A stretch of 64,000 bases of DNA from Sympetrum striolatum (taxonomy: Eukaryota; Arthropoda; Insecta; Odonata; Libellulidae): NCBI GenBank assembly GCA_947579665.1, contig OX388347.1, forward strand, positions 23,676,562 to 23,740,561, given 5' to 3'. Below the pieces are notes generated by a model. That model was not told the DNA's origin. It was given only the letters and a program-made list of their open reading frames with translations, and searched no databases. This document shows, in pieces, positions 1 through 11,117 of this stretch (the stretch's first letter is position 1; each line of letters begins with the position of its first letter). Made by a program: the position numbers and the translations under genes.

Positions 1-180
1 AGCGTCGAGGCTGATGTCACGGAAGGCATCAACAGTCACCGACGGGTGGTCAACGGGACCTCCCTAAGTGAAAGCGGCGATGAATCGCACGCCTATAGTG
101 GAGGAAAAAACTTCCGGGCGGAGGGCGGGGATCCTTGGGAGAAACGCAAAAAAAGTTTTACGCGGATGAGATTACGCTAA
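1..180 (+). CDS. Open frame entering from the left edge; possible partial exon, unrecognised
   Basis: Frame 1 is open from the first base to a TAA at 178-180, giving 59 codons with no stop and no start, so it would be the end of something that begins outside the window. The translation is mixed and hydrophilic, with a Ser/Gly/Asp-rich middle (GTSLSESGDESHAYSGG) and a basic end (KRKKS). The stretch is more GC-rich and CpG-rich than the sequence after it. I do not recognise a family. No clear splice donor ends the frame, and an open run of this length can arise by chance at this GC content, so this is only a candidate. Confidence 0.15.
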   Translation, partial: SVEADVTEGINSHRRVVNGTSLSESGDESHAYSGGKNFRAEGGDPWEKRKKSFTRMRLR

Positions 181-1479
181 GCCACTCATGCACTCCACAT
201 TTTTTCTCTATCTCCCCCTTAACTCTCCAGCCGGTTTTTTCGGTTTATTTGGTCTACAAGCGAGTACATAATACGCTCATTTCACGGCAGTTAATGGTAA
301 ACATGGGCGTCGTAACTGAGGTAATATCCGGAGATGTTCTCCCCTGCGGAGAAAAAAGACAATCGAAAACCTACCCGACGGATGTTTTTTTGCGCTTCTA
401 CACACCGAGATAGATTCACGTCTCTTAGGATCGCTTTGGGTTCCATTCTTAACCATTGGAGTAGTCGGATACTCTAAATACCCCGATACCAGAAATAATG
501 AAAATAATGGGCCAAATTAAGTATAGAGGTTTTAATATAGCTACGATGAGAAGAATGTGAATACTCATTGAGTAGACAATATTCAGAGAAGGAAGACTAT
601 CTTAAGGGTAAATTCATATAGACGTATGAAATATTTATTATTAGATATTTCAAAATCCTCTCTTTTCAGCTGACTAATGAAATTGAATGATGGAACTATT
701 TTTTATTCCACATAAAAATAATTCCGATGATACTTATTTTAATTTATCAAACAATAACCTGCATGGTTCCCAAATTGAAGTGGTCAAGTGGTCAGGAAAT
801 ATAAATCAACGGTTCTATGTGAGTTGCTGCTGTAGAAGCTACTACTACCAAGATTCGTTAAATTAATTAAATTAAATTAAATGCACATCATCCATCTTAT
901 TGATTCTATATCATCATATTTCAATAAACTGCTATAATATAATAAAATGCTTAGATTTGTAAATGTATTGAATAATTCATAATATCCACTACCACCTATT
1001 TCTGTATTTACTCAAATAATTGTGAAAAATAATAAGAAAATTTAGTGATAAAAGAGGGCCAACTGAATTATATCAATCATTCTAAGACCAAATCGATCTA
1101 ATAAAATATATAATCGTTCTCAGCAACCAAGATATGTTATTCTGGGTATTAAATTAACAAATGACCGAATGTAACAAAACTATTTTCCTTCGAAGAGGGG
1201 AAACCCTGACGTAAGGATTTAAAAATAGATTTCGAAAACTTATCGCAATCACTACAACTGAGAATTACTCTCATTTCATTATATTAATCAAATGAAGCAT
1301 ATACTTAACGGGGCAAATACACGAGGTTTAATGATCATTGTGAAATTGATTTCAAGCATAATGAATTAATTACAAGTTCCTTCACGTAGGGAAAGAACAT
1401 TCATTCATGGATCGATCTCATTCAAAAGCAATATTCCCTTGAAAACTGAAATGGAGGAGGGCAGAAAAACCCATCAATG
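181..1479. other. AT-rich stretch, no gene seen
   Basis: Mostly A/T sequence with frequent stops in all frames. A short run of TTAAA-type pentamers lies near 855-882. The 92-codon frame at 135-413 begins at a TTG, overlaps the end of the left-edge frame and shows no recognisable motif. Nothing else is supported. Confidence 0.5.
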
Positions 1480-1504
1480 AGAATCGAACGGAATACAAGC
1501 TCCG

Positions 1505-1564
1505 TCCAAAGTCTCGAACCTGCGACCGTGAGAGGACACAATCTTTATCCCTTTTTGGTCATCG
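1505..1564 (-). repeat. tRNA-like SINE head remnant (weak)
   Basis: On the minus strand a good pol III B-box match (GGTTCGAGAC, at 1511-1520) is preceded about 30 bases upstream by a weak A-box-like segment (TGACCAAAAAGGG, around 1550-1562). The arrangement resembles the head of a tRNA-derived SINE, but no complete cloverleaf or acceptor stem forms, so it is not called a tRNA gene. The A box is poor and the call could be chance. Confidence 0.28.
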
Positions 1565-1823
1565 GGGGCGGGCAAACGTGATACGGGAAAGAAAGCTCCG
1601 CACTTTTTTCCAGAAAACAGGAAGAGGGAAATATCAGAGTGAGAGCAACGGAGATGAGGGAATGAGCCAAATGGGAACAACACAGCAAAGACGGAGAGGG
1701 AGGGATCATTAGAAGGGGTCGTTAGAGAAGAAAAGAGAGAGAAAGGGGGCACCTCTGAGATGAGAAGGGGGAGAATGGGAAAGAAAGCCAGAACCGCAAA
1801 ACATGGCCTCGCGAGTGGATAAG

Positions 1824-1873
1824 TGGGAGTGGGTGGGTGGAGGGGGTGGGGGTGGGGGAGGTGGTGGGGGTGG
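1824..1873 (+). other. G-quadruplex-forming G-run cluster
   Basis: Seven or more runs of three to five G separated by one to seven bases (including GGGGGTGGGGGTGGGGG) lie inside the purine-rich half of the patch. The spacing satisfies the usual intramolecular G-quadruplex pattern several times over. Whether it folds in vivo, or acts at a promoter, cannot be told from sequence. Confidence 0.6.
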
Positions 1874-2660
1874 AAGAGGTGAAGAAGAGGGGAGGTGGTC
1901 TGCAACCGAGTGCAGCGGTCTGGGTGGAGGGGGGAGGGATAGGGGAGGAAGAGAATGTTGATTTACGACCGGAAATAAGTCGTCCCTACTTTTTGTGTAC
2001 GGCCCCGTCTTTTCCCCTCCTTCCTCCACCTCACGACTCCCTGACATTCTTCGATAATGTCTCTTCGGGACGATATTTCATCTTCCTACCGCGCTTCCCT
2101 AAAAACCTCCAAACGGGGGCGGGATCTCGAGGCATTGGGTGCCGTGCTTTCGGGAGGCTCCCGCACCCGCGCAAACCGTAATGAATTAGATGTGTAATCA
2201 TAAAAGTTCTGTCTCCCGGGCATTCTTTTCCTTCTCTTTCCTCCCCTCCGCCCCCGACGACTCCCAGCCAAACTCCTTTTTTGCTTCCTCATCTCCCCCG
2301 CCTCAACACTATTCCCTCTCGACTTGGGAATTCCATTATTCCCTTCCTCGCAGCCATTGTTTCTCCAGTGTCGCCCCCATTGTTGCCATTCATCCACCCC
2401 CATTGTTGCTCATTCATCCGCGGTCTTTGTTAGGCGACTCCTGTGTGCCCATTGTCACTTTCTATCCAACAATCCCCTCCCCTTTGATGCCTGCAATGCA
2501 ACTCCCTTTCAAAAACCTTAACCGCGCCCCTTCCGAAGGTTTAACCCTCCCTTTCCCGCGAACTTTTTTCCTATTCACGGATGCGCGTCTTCTTAATATT
2601 TCGCGACATAATTTTTAAATCTGATAATGAATGGCCTCGGTCCTAAAAGGTTTGTCGGAC

Positions 2661-4775
2661 GTTGACCGGGCGCACGGCTTTTTCTGCGAGCATTAATTCC
2701 AAAAAATATGAGTTTCATTAAAACGAAACCTTTGAGAACTGACATCTGGGCTTTGAGGAATGTAGAAAAAGTAATATAATTTTTAAGGTGACGGAAAAGA
2801 AACTGATTCTGCTGTAATTTGTGGTTCCCTAGAATTCTAACCTGCTCGTATAATTACAAACGCTTATCGAAATAAAGAAAAAGGAAGAAGGCATAAATGA
2901 ATTCAAATAATAGTTTATTAATCTGCTATAAAAGAAGTTATAATATTTAATCTCGGTCTGGCAGTACGTTTTCAACAATAATTGTTCGGAAATTAATTGC
3001 AGCGTCATTTACGATGGTTATTTGGCCACTTAAAGTTTACTTTGGAGAAAAGTTCAATGAGTTGAACGTATTACCACATATTCATATTAATCAAATGATT
3101 ATTATCTATATTGTTTATAAATGGATATTGTCAAAACAAGAAATTTAATAACTATGCATTTTTTTATCTTTCAGATTTAATGAAATATTACTATACGGCT
3201 ACACAGAAAATTGCTGAACATGAATTAGGGCTTATAAATTCCAATCACTCACGATTGACTATAGCAATATTGAAGAATTTTAATGTAAGTCTGAAGGTAA
3301 TCTTTCTGTAGGTTGCATTATATCTTCTTCATCTTTTATTGGAAGTTTTAAGATAAGTTCTCTTAACACAATACATACTGGACGTCATTGTCCACGCAAA
3401 TTTTACAATTCAGTTTCACGAAAGATGCTACTAGACCTTCTGCCTAGCGGTCCTTCCTGCCGAAGTCCTAGCGGTGTTTATCTTTAATTTCATTCTACTT
3501 TCTTAAAGTCTTCCTCTCCTCGGTTAATATCTCACTTCCTCTCGATTACACCTATTTCATTCGAGTAAAAAATTTCGTAACTCTTCGATATTTTACAAGC
3601 ATCACTTTTTTCTCCTACGCAAACACCTGTATCATTCCCTAAGTTTTCCTCTTCCTTACATCACGGATAAATAAATCAGCTTACACTTTTTATAGCTCTA
3701 ATCACCCGGTATAGCCAAAGGATGATGGGCAGGAAAGGGATCGAAGTTTGCTTCCTACAAGAAAAAGTTATGACGCAAAAGATAGAATGAAAAAAGGAGA
3801 CGATAAAAATCTTACAAGTCGCCAGTCACGCTATCTTTATGCGTACATCTGAACAGGAACGAGAACAATCAGCAGCATCGTGATTTCCGCATGATAAATT
3901 AACGATATGTAAGGCGAACAAAACAAGGATGCGAATCCTTTTAATATTTCAAGGTATTAAACATTGCTAAACTATAATCAGAGATATTCAGAAAGGAACT
4001 GACGAAATATTTAATCTATTTTCTTGAGAACTAATCTAAAGATTCACGCTGAAGTTACCCAAAGCAGTGTATAGAAGAAAGCAAGATACATATTTTTTAA
4101 GTTACTCTAAATTTGAAATTCGGTGAGACTTGCTTTGTCCTTTTAATTAAAAACTCATAATGAGTGAGCATAAAATAACTTCAATTAACGTCAACTAACG
4201 ATATAAATATAAATTAATGTGGGCGAAGAGGCTATTTTATTACCCAAGCTCAAAGTAAGAAGAATGATTCCAAGAAAACGTTTTCGATGGAAGAGATAAG
4301 TACCTCACATACTGTAAATGATAGTAAAAAGAATAGAAATAAATAAAAACAATAGTATGTTGTAAAAACAACCCAATAGCTCGGCCAAGAGTTCGTGGTA
4401 GGACTAACTGAATGAAGAAATTGAAATCTGATGCTGTGCGTTGGAACCTAATATGCCAGAGTAAATATTGTGCACTTAAGTGATACGGATAGTCATTTCA
4501 CCCATAATGGAACAAATCTTATTCATGCTAAAATTGAAATTAATTTTTAATTAATCTTCTAATGGTAATAAAAGAAAATGGAGGGGGAGGAAACAGAAAA
4601 GAAACTAAATAGATTAAACAACTCCTAGGAAAAACACATATCTATTATTGCAGAAATTCGGGTGGAAATAGATATCATGCGGTTCAGAACACTTTGAATG
4701 TAAGAACGATTTTAGTAATAAGAGTATTGTGCTCAAAGTAATGTGCTTCTACTCCTTATGTCATTTTGAACATGG
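2661..4775. other. AT-rich stretch, no gene seen
   Basis: AT-rich with dense stop codons. The longest open frame (66 codons near 3111-3311, plus) is Asn/Tyr/Leu-rich, as expected from composition. A slightly GC-richer spot at 3425-3475 carries a short repeat (CTAGCGG at 3446 and 3470). No RNA gene or mobile element is recognisable. Confidence 0.5.
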
Positions 4776-4850
4776 GCTCCCACCGGAAATTAGAACCCGG
4801 GACTGCCTTCACCGAAGCTGAGCGCGCTCTACATGGCTATCCAGGGGACC
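4776..4850 (-). repeat. tRNA-derived SINE head remnant
   Basis: Read on the minus strand this has the order of a tRNA-type pol III promoter. An A-box-like TAGCCATGTAG (9 of 11 positions fit TRGCNNAGYGG) at 4829-4839 is followed 32 bases on by a B-box-like GGTTCTAATTT at 4787-4797. A CCGG/CCGG stem (4783-4786 with 4797-4800) encloses the B-box loop. The downstream text (GGTGGGAGCCC) also resembles the end of a tRNA-related SINE head. No full acceptor stem is present and no tail could be delimited, so this is a degraded SINE rather than a functional tRNA. Flanks are AT-rich. Confidence 0.45.
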
Positions 4851-5489
4851 AATACCGATTTTAATTAATTATTTATGCTTATATACGATTAACAGTTTTG
4901 ATAAGGGATAATCATTTCCTTCAGAAATATGTCATGCAAGAAACCCAACGGAGATAAATAAGAATAATTGAAGACATTGGACAAAATAAATTAAGGAGCA
5001 TATCCAACGTTAGTACAGAATAAATAATATCCACGTATAAGAGAACAGAAAAGGGCGTTGGCTTGGATACTAATATTATTTTGATATCACTAATTCGAAC
5101 GAATCTGTGGAGAATTAAAAAATGCACTCTAAATCCCTTAGTCTTGAATATATTCCTCTTGATATATCACTGCATAATGCTGTATTCACATATTAACATA
5201 ATGAAAAATTCAATTTTAGAAGTTGATTTTCTACAGCCTCGATCCCTACTGCAATCAAATCCAAAATATGACAGAGGAAATCTGTTTAAAGAATAAAAAT
5301 AATATGCATAGTTGATCGCAATAGCGAATGCAGCTATTAACGCATTGAGAATTTTTAAACAGGCGCATAGCTTCGAATATTGACAATTTCCGCAACAACA
5401 ACTGTAATCATGTAGATAAGCGCACAATAGCTGTTTTTCTTGCAAGATAGCAGCCGAAAAAAGAGAGATCTTTAAGCTCTTTTCAATTG
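4851..5489. other. AT-rich stretch, no gene seen
   Basis: Open frames on both strands (up to 92 codons, near 5167-5445 minus) overlap one another and lack conserved motifs. The minus frame is Cys-rich over a short span (CAYLHDYSCCCGNC), but the spacing does not match any zinc-finger or toxin pattern I know. No gene is supported. Confidence 0.45.
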
Positions 5490-5858
5490 ACCCGACGCTC
5501 CCACCCCACTTTATCTATCGGTGTCCTGGTGCTCATCTTGGGCCACAGTAGCCGCCGCCATTACTCAACCGCACCACAATGCATCGACGACACTCCAACG
5601 CCAAAGCGGTCCCGCCTCCGCAGACCCCGCCTCCGGGGGCCTTAACTGGAAGGGGATCAGATCCGATAGGGGTGGAAAAAGGACACGCCACCACCATGCA
5701 TTTCCAAATTCCGCTGAATCGCCCCCAATGCGAGAGACATACATCACGCGCCTCGACTTGAGACGACGATATTAATAACCTTCCGAGCAGACCCTCCCAC
5801 GCTCAGAGGGAATGAAAATGGGAGACAATCTTTTCCTTCGATATTTTTCTTCCCCTAG
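5490..5858. other. GC-rich patch preceding a possible exon
   Basis: CpG-rich sequence with overlapping open frames on both strands (84 codons plus at 5521-5775, beginning at GTG; 60 codons minus). Translations are unrecognised and both strands are equally open. It ends in a pyrimidine-rich run (about 5831-5856) that forms the acceptor of the candidate exon next to it. Confidence 0.35.
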
Positions 5859-5982
5859 ACTCTCCATCTGCCTTGGGAAGCATCCGGATCTTCTACACCA
5901 AAGGAGCTATACGAAGAAACGGAAGGATTACGGAAGATCTTACGCGTTCTTAGACGTCCAGGGAATACCTCGCAAGAGGAGG
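5859..5982 (+). CDS. Possible internal exon, product not recognised
   Basis: A pyrimidine-rich tract ending TTCTTCCCCTAG gives a strong-looking splice acceptor just before 5859, and GAGGAGG|GTAAGG gives a strong-looking donor after 5982, defining 124 nt. Two frames are open across it. The more protein-like one starts with the codon at 5859 (TLHLPWEASGSS, then TPKELYEETEGLRKIL), is charged and helix-like, and stays open to about 6114. The other is the frame of an ATG at 5812. A second acceptor-like site (TTTTTCACTGCAG) ends at 6041 and would give a 59-nt intron, short but seen in insects. Splice-like signals are common by chance and no homologue is recognised. Confidence 0.25.
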
Positions 5983-6041
5983 GTAAGGATCCATCTACTC
6001 AATGTTTTCGATCTATTGCCCTAAAAACTTTTTCACTGCAG

Positions 6042-9000
6042 GAAGGGAACAAAAAGTGGGCCAAGGACAACTTAGAACATATGGATAAATGTTCTTTCAG
6101 AACCATTCTGAAGTGATTCCAACTGATGGTGCATTGTGAACGAAGTAAGCGCGGCCGATATCACATTACCTTACTCAATCTGGTTTACTATTCGACTTCT
6201 AATTTCGATTCCGAAGATACTCAAACATGTGAAATATAAATTATTGACCATAAAAGAAGATTTGAGTTGATATTGCTATAGTCGAAAGAACCACGCTCCT
6301 GGAGAAAAGTACTCGTACAAGCGGGAAGATAAGTAACAGAGACAATGTATCTCTTTCTGAAATAATGAACGACGAAAACCTCTCAAATCAGATTACTGAG
6401 TAGTCGAACATTATATTTTTTATTTGGCCCAATTTTATGCGAAAACCGGAGCCGTAAACAAAAAGAATAAAATCGGTTCGATTCTACTTTATCCAGACAT
6501 CACACACACAGTAACTTCTCAAAAGTCCTCTCAACACAACTCAGTTGTGTTGAATTCTTCTATCTATCTAACTACACCAAGGATTCGTCGTATGGTTTAA
6601 ACCGACCGGAAGATATATTTATAAAAAAAGAGTAATGAAATATAGTTTAGTTATAAAAAGAGAAATCAAAGAGAAAAATCGATTGAAAAGAAATAGCCGA
6701 ATCGAATTATTATAATGAAACATGGATTCATTAGTATGAATACAGCGATTACGAGCCAGCATTTCTTCTAAAGACGAAACAACCTGGTATGACCCTTAGA
6801 ATACCTATAAAATTAAAAAAAAAACAACCACACAATCCTAAAATAATATAAAAAAAATCTTCTACAACCTTATAAAGGAAAAAAGGTTAAACTTGTTCGC
6901 GAGGAGAAAATTCTTCCAAAAGAGTACTATCCCGACTTTAAGAAAACGAACCTTAAATTACCTTATATCATTCATGAGAAAATCAGTGAATACCAAATTC
7001 ACTAATTATAAAAAATTAAGTCCTGTTTTAATACAGGATAAGTTACTATGGTCATTTTAGTTACTTCAATCAACAATTTTCCGGTGGTAATGAAAATGTC
7101 TATGAGCTCTTACAATAAAATAAATGTGACCTCCAGATATAACCAAAATTGGATAAAATACAGCGCTTCTTTTCTGAAAGCATGACTCTTGAAGGCAAGA
7201 GTTTCTTACTTGGGAAGGAGGTAAGCAAAATAAACTTGCAGACAAAAACGGCCAATAAAACATCCTGGCACATGCAAGACTTGATATTCCGGTCGAACGA
7301 TTAGTGTCGAATGATGTACGACAGATGTCCGACGAAGCTTTAACCAGGACATCGACAGCAAAAGCATCGCGTAAAAGAATGCACCGATGAAGAATAAAGC
7401 GTTTAATAAGGACTTCTGAAACGTTCGGCTGCACTTCGCCTAGAAAAATTGTCCTTTGGTTGATATTCTACGCAGAATACAATACAATATTGAAATGAAC
7501 TATTAAAAGCCACTGTAGGCAGAATGGTTCTGCATATGATCAAGAAACATCGCCATGCACACGATATAATTAATAATATTTAAACTTATAAAAAAATAGC
7601 GACAAATTTCGTTCTGTTAAGTAAGTCATGCAAACTCCACCGTTTTTGTAACACAATTTTTCGCGTCCAACTCTTTCTATGATCTACCGTCTTAGTTAAT
7701 GTCCTTAGGTAATCAGAATTATTTAAATAATTTTTTAACGGTAAAGAACAGCATCCAAACATATGTTGGTCAGGGTGACCAACGAATATTAGTGCCTCAT
7801 TAAACTTAATGAATAAAAAATAATTTTTCTCAGTTCTGAGAAAAATGCTCTGCTACGCTTACTTACGACCAAAGAGACCTAGTCAACGAGTAATGAAGAT
7901 CCGGTTTCTGTATTTTGCTTCGTTTTATCTGCCGTAATAAAGGATTAAAATGCTGTCAATCACAGCAGAAAATAGTAAAAGACGTATTTTTCAATGGGTG
8001 ATGCGTAAGATATAGTTAAGGTCTAGCAGTATCTTTCATTAACGGTCCAAATCCATCTATTTTAAATTCTGGTTCATTAACTATACTCAACAGATAATAA
8101 TTTGATTCTAAATAGAGCATAATAGAATGGTAATTTATGAAAATGGTGAAAGAAAACTAGTTTATTTAAACTTTAACACAAAAAAGATAAAGGCCTGATC
8201 ATGGAGCAACGCAATGTAACCTATGACGCTGTAGTCTTTCATCTTCTGTGGTGTATAAATAAAGCGGGTTTCTTTCCCCATTGTCGATTAAGTTCGACAG
8301 TTGTTGATAATACCAATAACAGCAACCGATACCTTCGAATATTGTTAAACATAGAATTTTCAGATATTTTTTCAAGGGTTATAGAAATTAAATGTTGTCA
8401 AATTTTATCATTCGAGCGAATGCCATAAAATTGCCACAGTAATAAACATAAAATACGACAAGGGAAGAGCATACATTGAAAATTAAAATGGAAATATTGA
8501 ACTTACTGACCGAGGAATTTAAGTAAACATAAATACCAAGTATTAAAGTTATTTTTCAACTGATAACAGACTACCAGCTTCTAAGTTACATAGTGACACA
8601 ACGTTGAAATAGACGGAACTTCAAAGATAAAAATTATAACATAAATATTACCAATAATCAATATCCTTCAAAACATTACACGCAGCTATTTGAGAATAAA
8701 ATGTTCTGTCACGGATTTGGAACGAAACATATATTTAACACAGCAAAACTGTGAAATCATAGCTAATCGACGCTCAAAGATAAAAATCGGGAGATACACG
8801 TTTGAACATAAATAATTAATCTATCTTCTACACAGAATAATTACATAAATTGTAACAAAAATAAAAACCGAATACTTTCGTATAGGATATGAGTGGTATC
8901 ACCACATACGACCAACCTATCTAAAACCAAATAATTAGAAAGGCAAAAGTTTCACAGCATAATTGAAATATCAGAAAAGAAAATAAAAAATTTTTACTTC

Positions 9001-9255
9001 GAAAGCCAATGAGATATCCATCTTCACAATTTCCAACGATGGATATCACATTCATCTACAATTGAGAACATTTCAAATATAAAAAAATACAAAAATAAAG
9101 TATAATATTTTCATCAGATGCGTAGGGATTAGGCGACGATAGAAGAGCCACCCTATTTAGAGAAGGATGCAGCATATCATCCTAGAACAACTACCTCACC
9201 GAAAGAAATACGGGGATGTAAAAGGGAAAGAACTGAGCGAATTTTTTACCAGATA
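6042..9255. other. Long AT-rich stretch, no gene seen
   Basis: About 3.2 kb of AT-rich sequence. The longest frame is 122 codons at 7066-7434 on the minus strand; it begins at GTG, contains several cysteines and shows no family signature. A plus-strand frame of 75 codons at 8201-8428 starts at a true ATG but is unrecognised. Apart from the palindrome at 6531 I see no structure. Confidence 0.45.
6531..6553. repeat. Perfect 23-nt palindrome
   Basis: TCAACACAACT and AGTTGTGTTGA are exact reverse complements flanking a single C at 6542, giving 11-bp arms and almost no loop. It could form a small cruciform or be a dimeric protein-binding site. One such palindrome in 64 kb can arise by chance. Confidence 0.5.
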
Positions 9256-9545
9256 TAATTTCTGCGCTTGAAGAGTCCACCAAATGACTTAATTCCGAGA
9301 GCATCCATTGTTTCCCACGTCTCCAATTCATCGACGCCCGCTTAACAAATGGGTGCGACCTCAGGGAGCGACAAGATCCCCGCATATACTTCACTTGAAG
9401 GCGTCGTAAAAGGGCAGGCTTCCATCCTCCAAACGCCCGCAATAACAAGAAGCGGACGCACGCAACCGCTCGCTGCGAGACGCGATCGTATACATGTCCG
9501 CGTAAACCACTCACGGCAGCTTGCCCTCAACACAATAGCTTAAAG
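9256..9545. other. GC-rich patch
   Basis: CpG-rich island (GCGAGACGCGATCG-type sequence around 9470-9490) in AT-rich flanks. Frames on both strands are open for 60-107 codons but mutually overlapping and unrecognised. Unlike most patches it shows little purine/pyrimidine skew. Confidence 0.4.
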
Positions 9546-10962
9546 CAATCTGCACATAGAGGGAAAAAAGGTATTCGCTGGCTTTAAAGTATAAAAAATA
9601 CAACCTCTCAAGGGTCTCTACCAATCATAGCTTAAATCTTGTCGAAAAATATCAATCTACGAAGAGGGTTTCCTGCAACAGAACAGAACAACGCTCAAAC
9701 AATTATTGTATCCTGACAACTTAATTATCAGTTTCAGATAATAATTAAGCTTAGGAAATTAAGAGTATATTAATTTATAATTAAATATAACAGAATGTGA
9801 TGAATACTTATACAACTATATTGCCGTTACCATAACAACTAAAATATTTTAGAGAGTATAGTAGGTAAAAGAATTTCAATAGTTAATCACTAACTGTTAT
9901 CGCCTTTTTCCACTCTCGCAAATAAATAAGGCGATTAAAATTCAATAGTAGTTTTAGATTCAGAACTTAGAAAAAAAATCTGAAAGAACGTGAAGTTATT
10001 GAATTGAAAAATAAACATAGAAGAGCACTACTGCATTTTTGTTTCTTTTTATGAGATATTGAACATTGAATGATAAATGCATCACGACGAAACTGGATTT
10101 TATACTTATTAGCTAACTGAAAACGCTACACTGGGGATGTTCACCGGAGGTGAGTTGAAAATCGACACACAGCTCACTTTGAACTCTAGCAGCGCTTTCT
10201 TAAAGACATAGATGACAATCGTAATTGCAGCTTCTTTTTTATTTAAACGCCTAAATCCTCATTAATATCGCTTGTTAACACTGAAGCAGCTGCTGGCTGA
10301 CAAAAAAGCCATACCTGCCAATTTAAAAATTGAATACCGGTGAAACAAAGCGAGAACAGGTCGAGGGCCACGGGAGAGCAAGGATAGAGAAAGACGAGAA
10401 AATTGGTGGGAGATGATTACGGGGGGACGAGGGCGACCAGGTAGCGAAAGTTTCGATTAAATAAGCGGCCTTCGGACGGATGAGGGTGGCGATTTTGAGA
10501 CATCTTAGCAGGCGGATAAGGCAAATAAAAAATGGGGGATCAACGAACAACGTAACGCCAAACATCGACAATATGATAACAGATGCGAAATTTGAAACAT
10601 CTATAATTTGGTGGCTCAGCTTGACAAGACCGGTGGCTCTGAAGCACGTGGGCAAAATTAAAGCGGTGAAATAAATCAAAGGCAGATGAACGCCAAAATG
10701 TACCTTCAACACCTAAGGATAACATGGTTCGGTGAGATGACTGCTTTGAGATACGTTTGATTCAATATTGGCTTAATGTATTCTAAAAAAGGATTACCTG
10801 GCATCTGAAGCCTTTGGAGGCAGCCAAAGTTAGAGAAAAAATAGAGCAAATTAAATCTTTATCGTCCAAGTAATGCATCAATTTTACGAGAGAAAAATTT
10901 ATCGGAATTTCCTTCACTCTCATATGCAAAGAAAGGAAAATTGGGACACGGCTGTTTACGAA
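9546..10962. other. Mostly AT-rich, with a GC-richer spot at 10330-10500
   Basis: Contains an imperfect hairpin with 9-bp arms (CTTAATTAT at 9720-9728 and its complement at 9741-9749). The purine-skewed spot at 10330-10500 gives a 129-codon minus-strand frame (10323-10712) that begins at a TTG and is hydrophobic and pyrimidine-driven. No gene is supported. Confidence 0.4.
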
Positions 10963-10963
10963 T

Positions 10964-11116
10964 TAGTGGTTTAAAATCTCCGATAGCCGTTTTTGTCGGC
11001 GTTCCTCTTCTCATTCCCCGGTATTTCTAGAAAACGAGAAAGGACACCGCACTTTTTACAAGGGAATGAGAAGAGGAACGCCGACAAAAACAGCTATTGG
11101 AGATTTTAAACCTCTA
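10964..11116. mobile_element. Foldback / MITE-like inverted-repeat element
   Basis: Two 56-nt arms (10963-11018 and 11062-11117) are reverse complements with three mismatches, one of which is a G-T wobble in the folded strand. They enclose a 43-nt loop (11019-11061). The arms include GTCGGCGTTCCTCTTCTC and are GC-richer than the flanks. TA dinucleotides bound the arms on each side (10964-10965 and 11115-11116), so a 149-bp element with a TA target duplication, as in Tc1/mariner-type miniature elements, is plausible. There is no coding capacity. An alternative is a local inverted duplication. The transcript could form a long hairpin RNA. Confidence 0.6.
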
Positions 11117-11117
11117 A

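Larger units (their letters stand above)
1480..2660. other. GC-rich, strand-skewed patch
   Basis: A sharp change from AT-rich flanks to GC- and CpG-rich sequence. From about 1620 to 1960 the plus strand is strongly purine-rich (GGGA/GAGA runs). From about 1980 to 2560 it turns pyrimidine-rich (TTCC/CTCC runs). The open frames on both strands translate to Pro/Ser/Phe-rich or Gly/Glu/Arg-rich low-complexity protein, as expected from the base skew, and none looks like a family. It could be regulatory DNA, an unmethylated GC-rich island or an untranslated exon; the sequence alone does not decide. Confidence 0.45.

Noticed and set aside
1474..2618. Multiple 100-140-codon frames on both strands as genes
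   Set aside because: They overlap one another in opposite directions and encode low-complexity Pro/Ser/Gly/Glu-rich chains dictated by strand skew.
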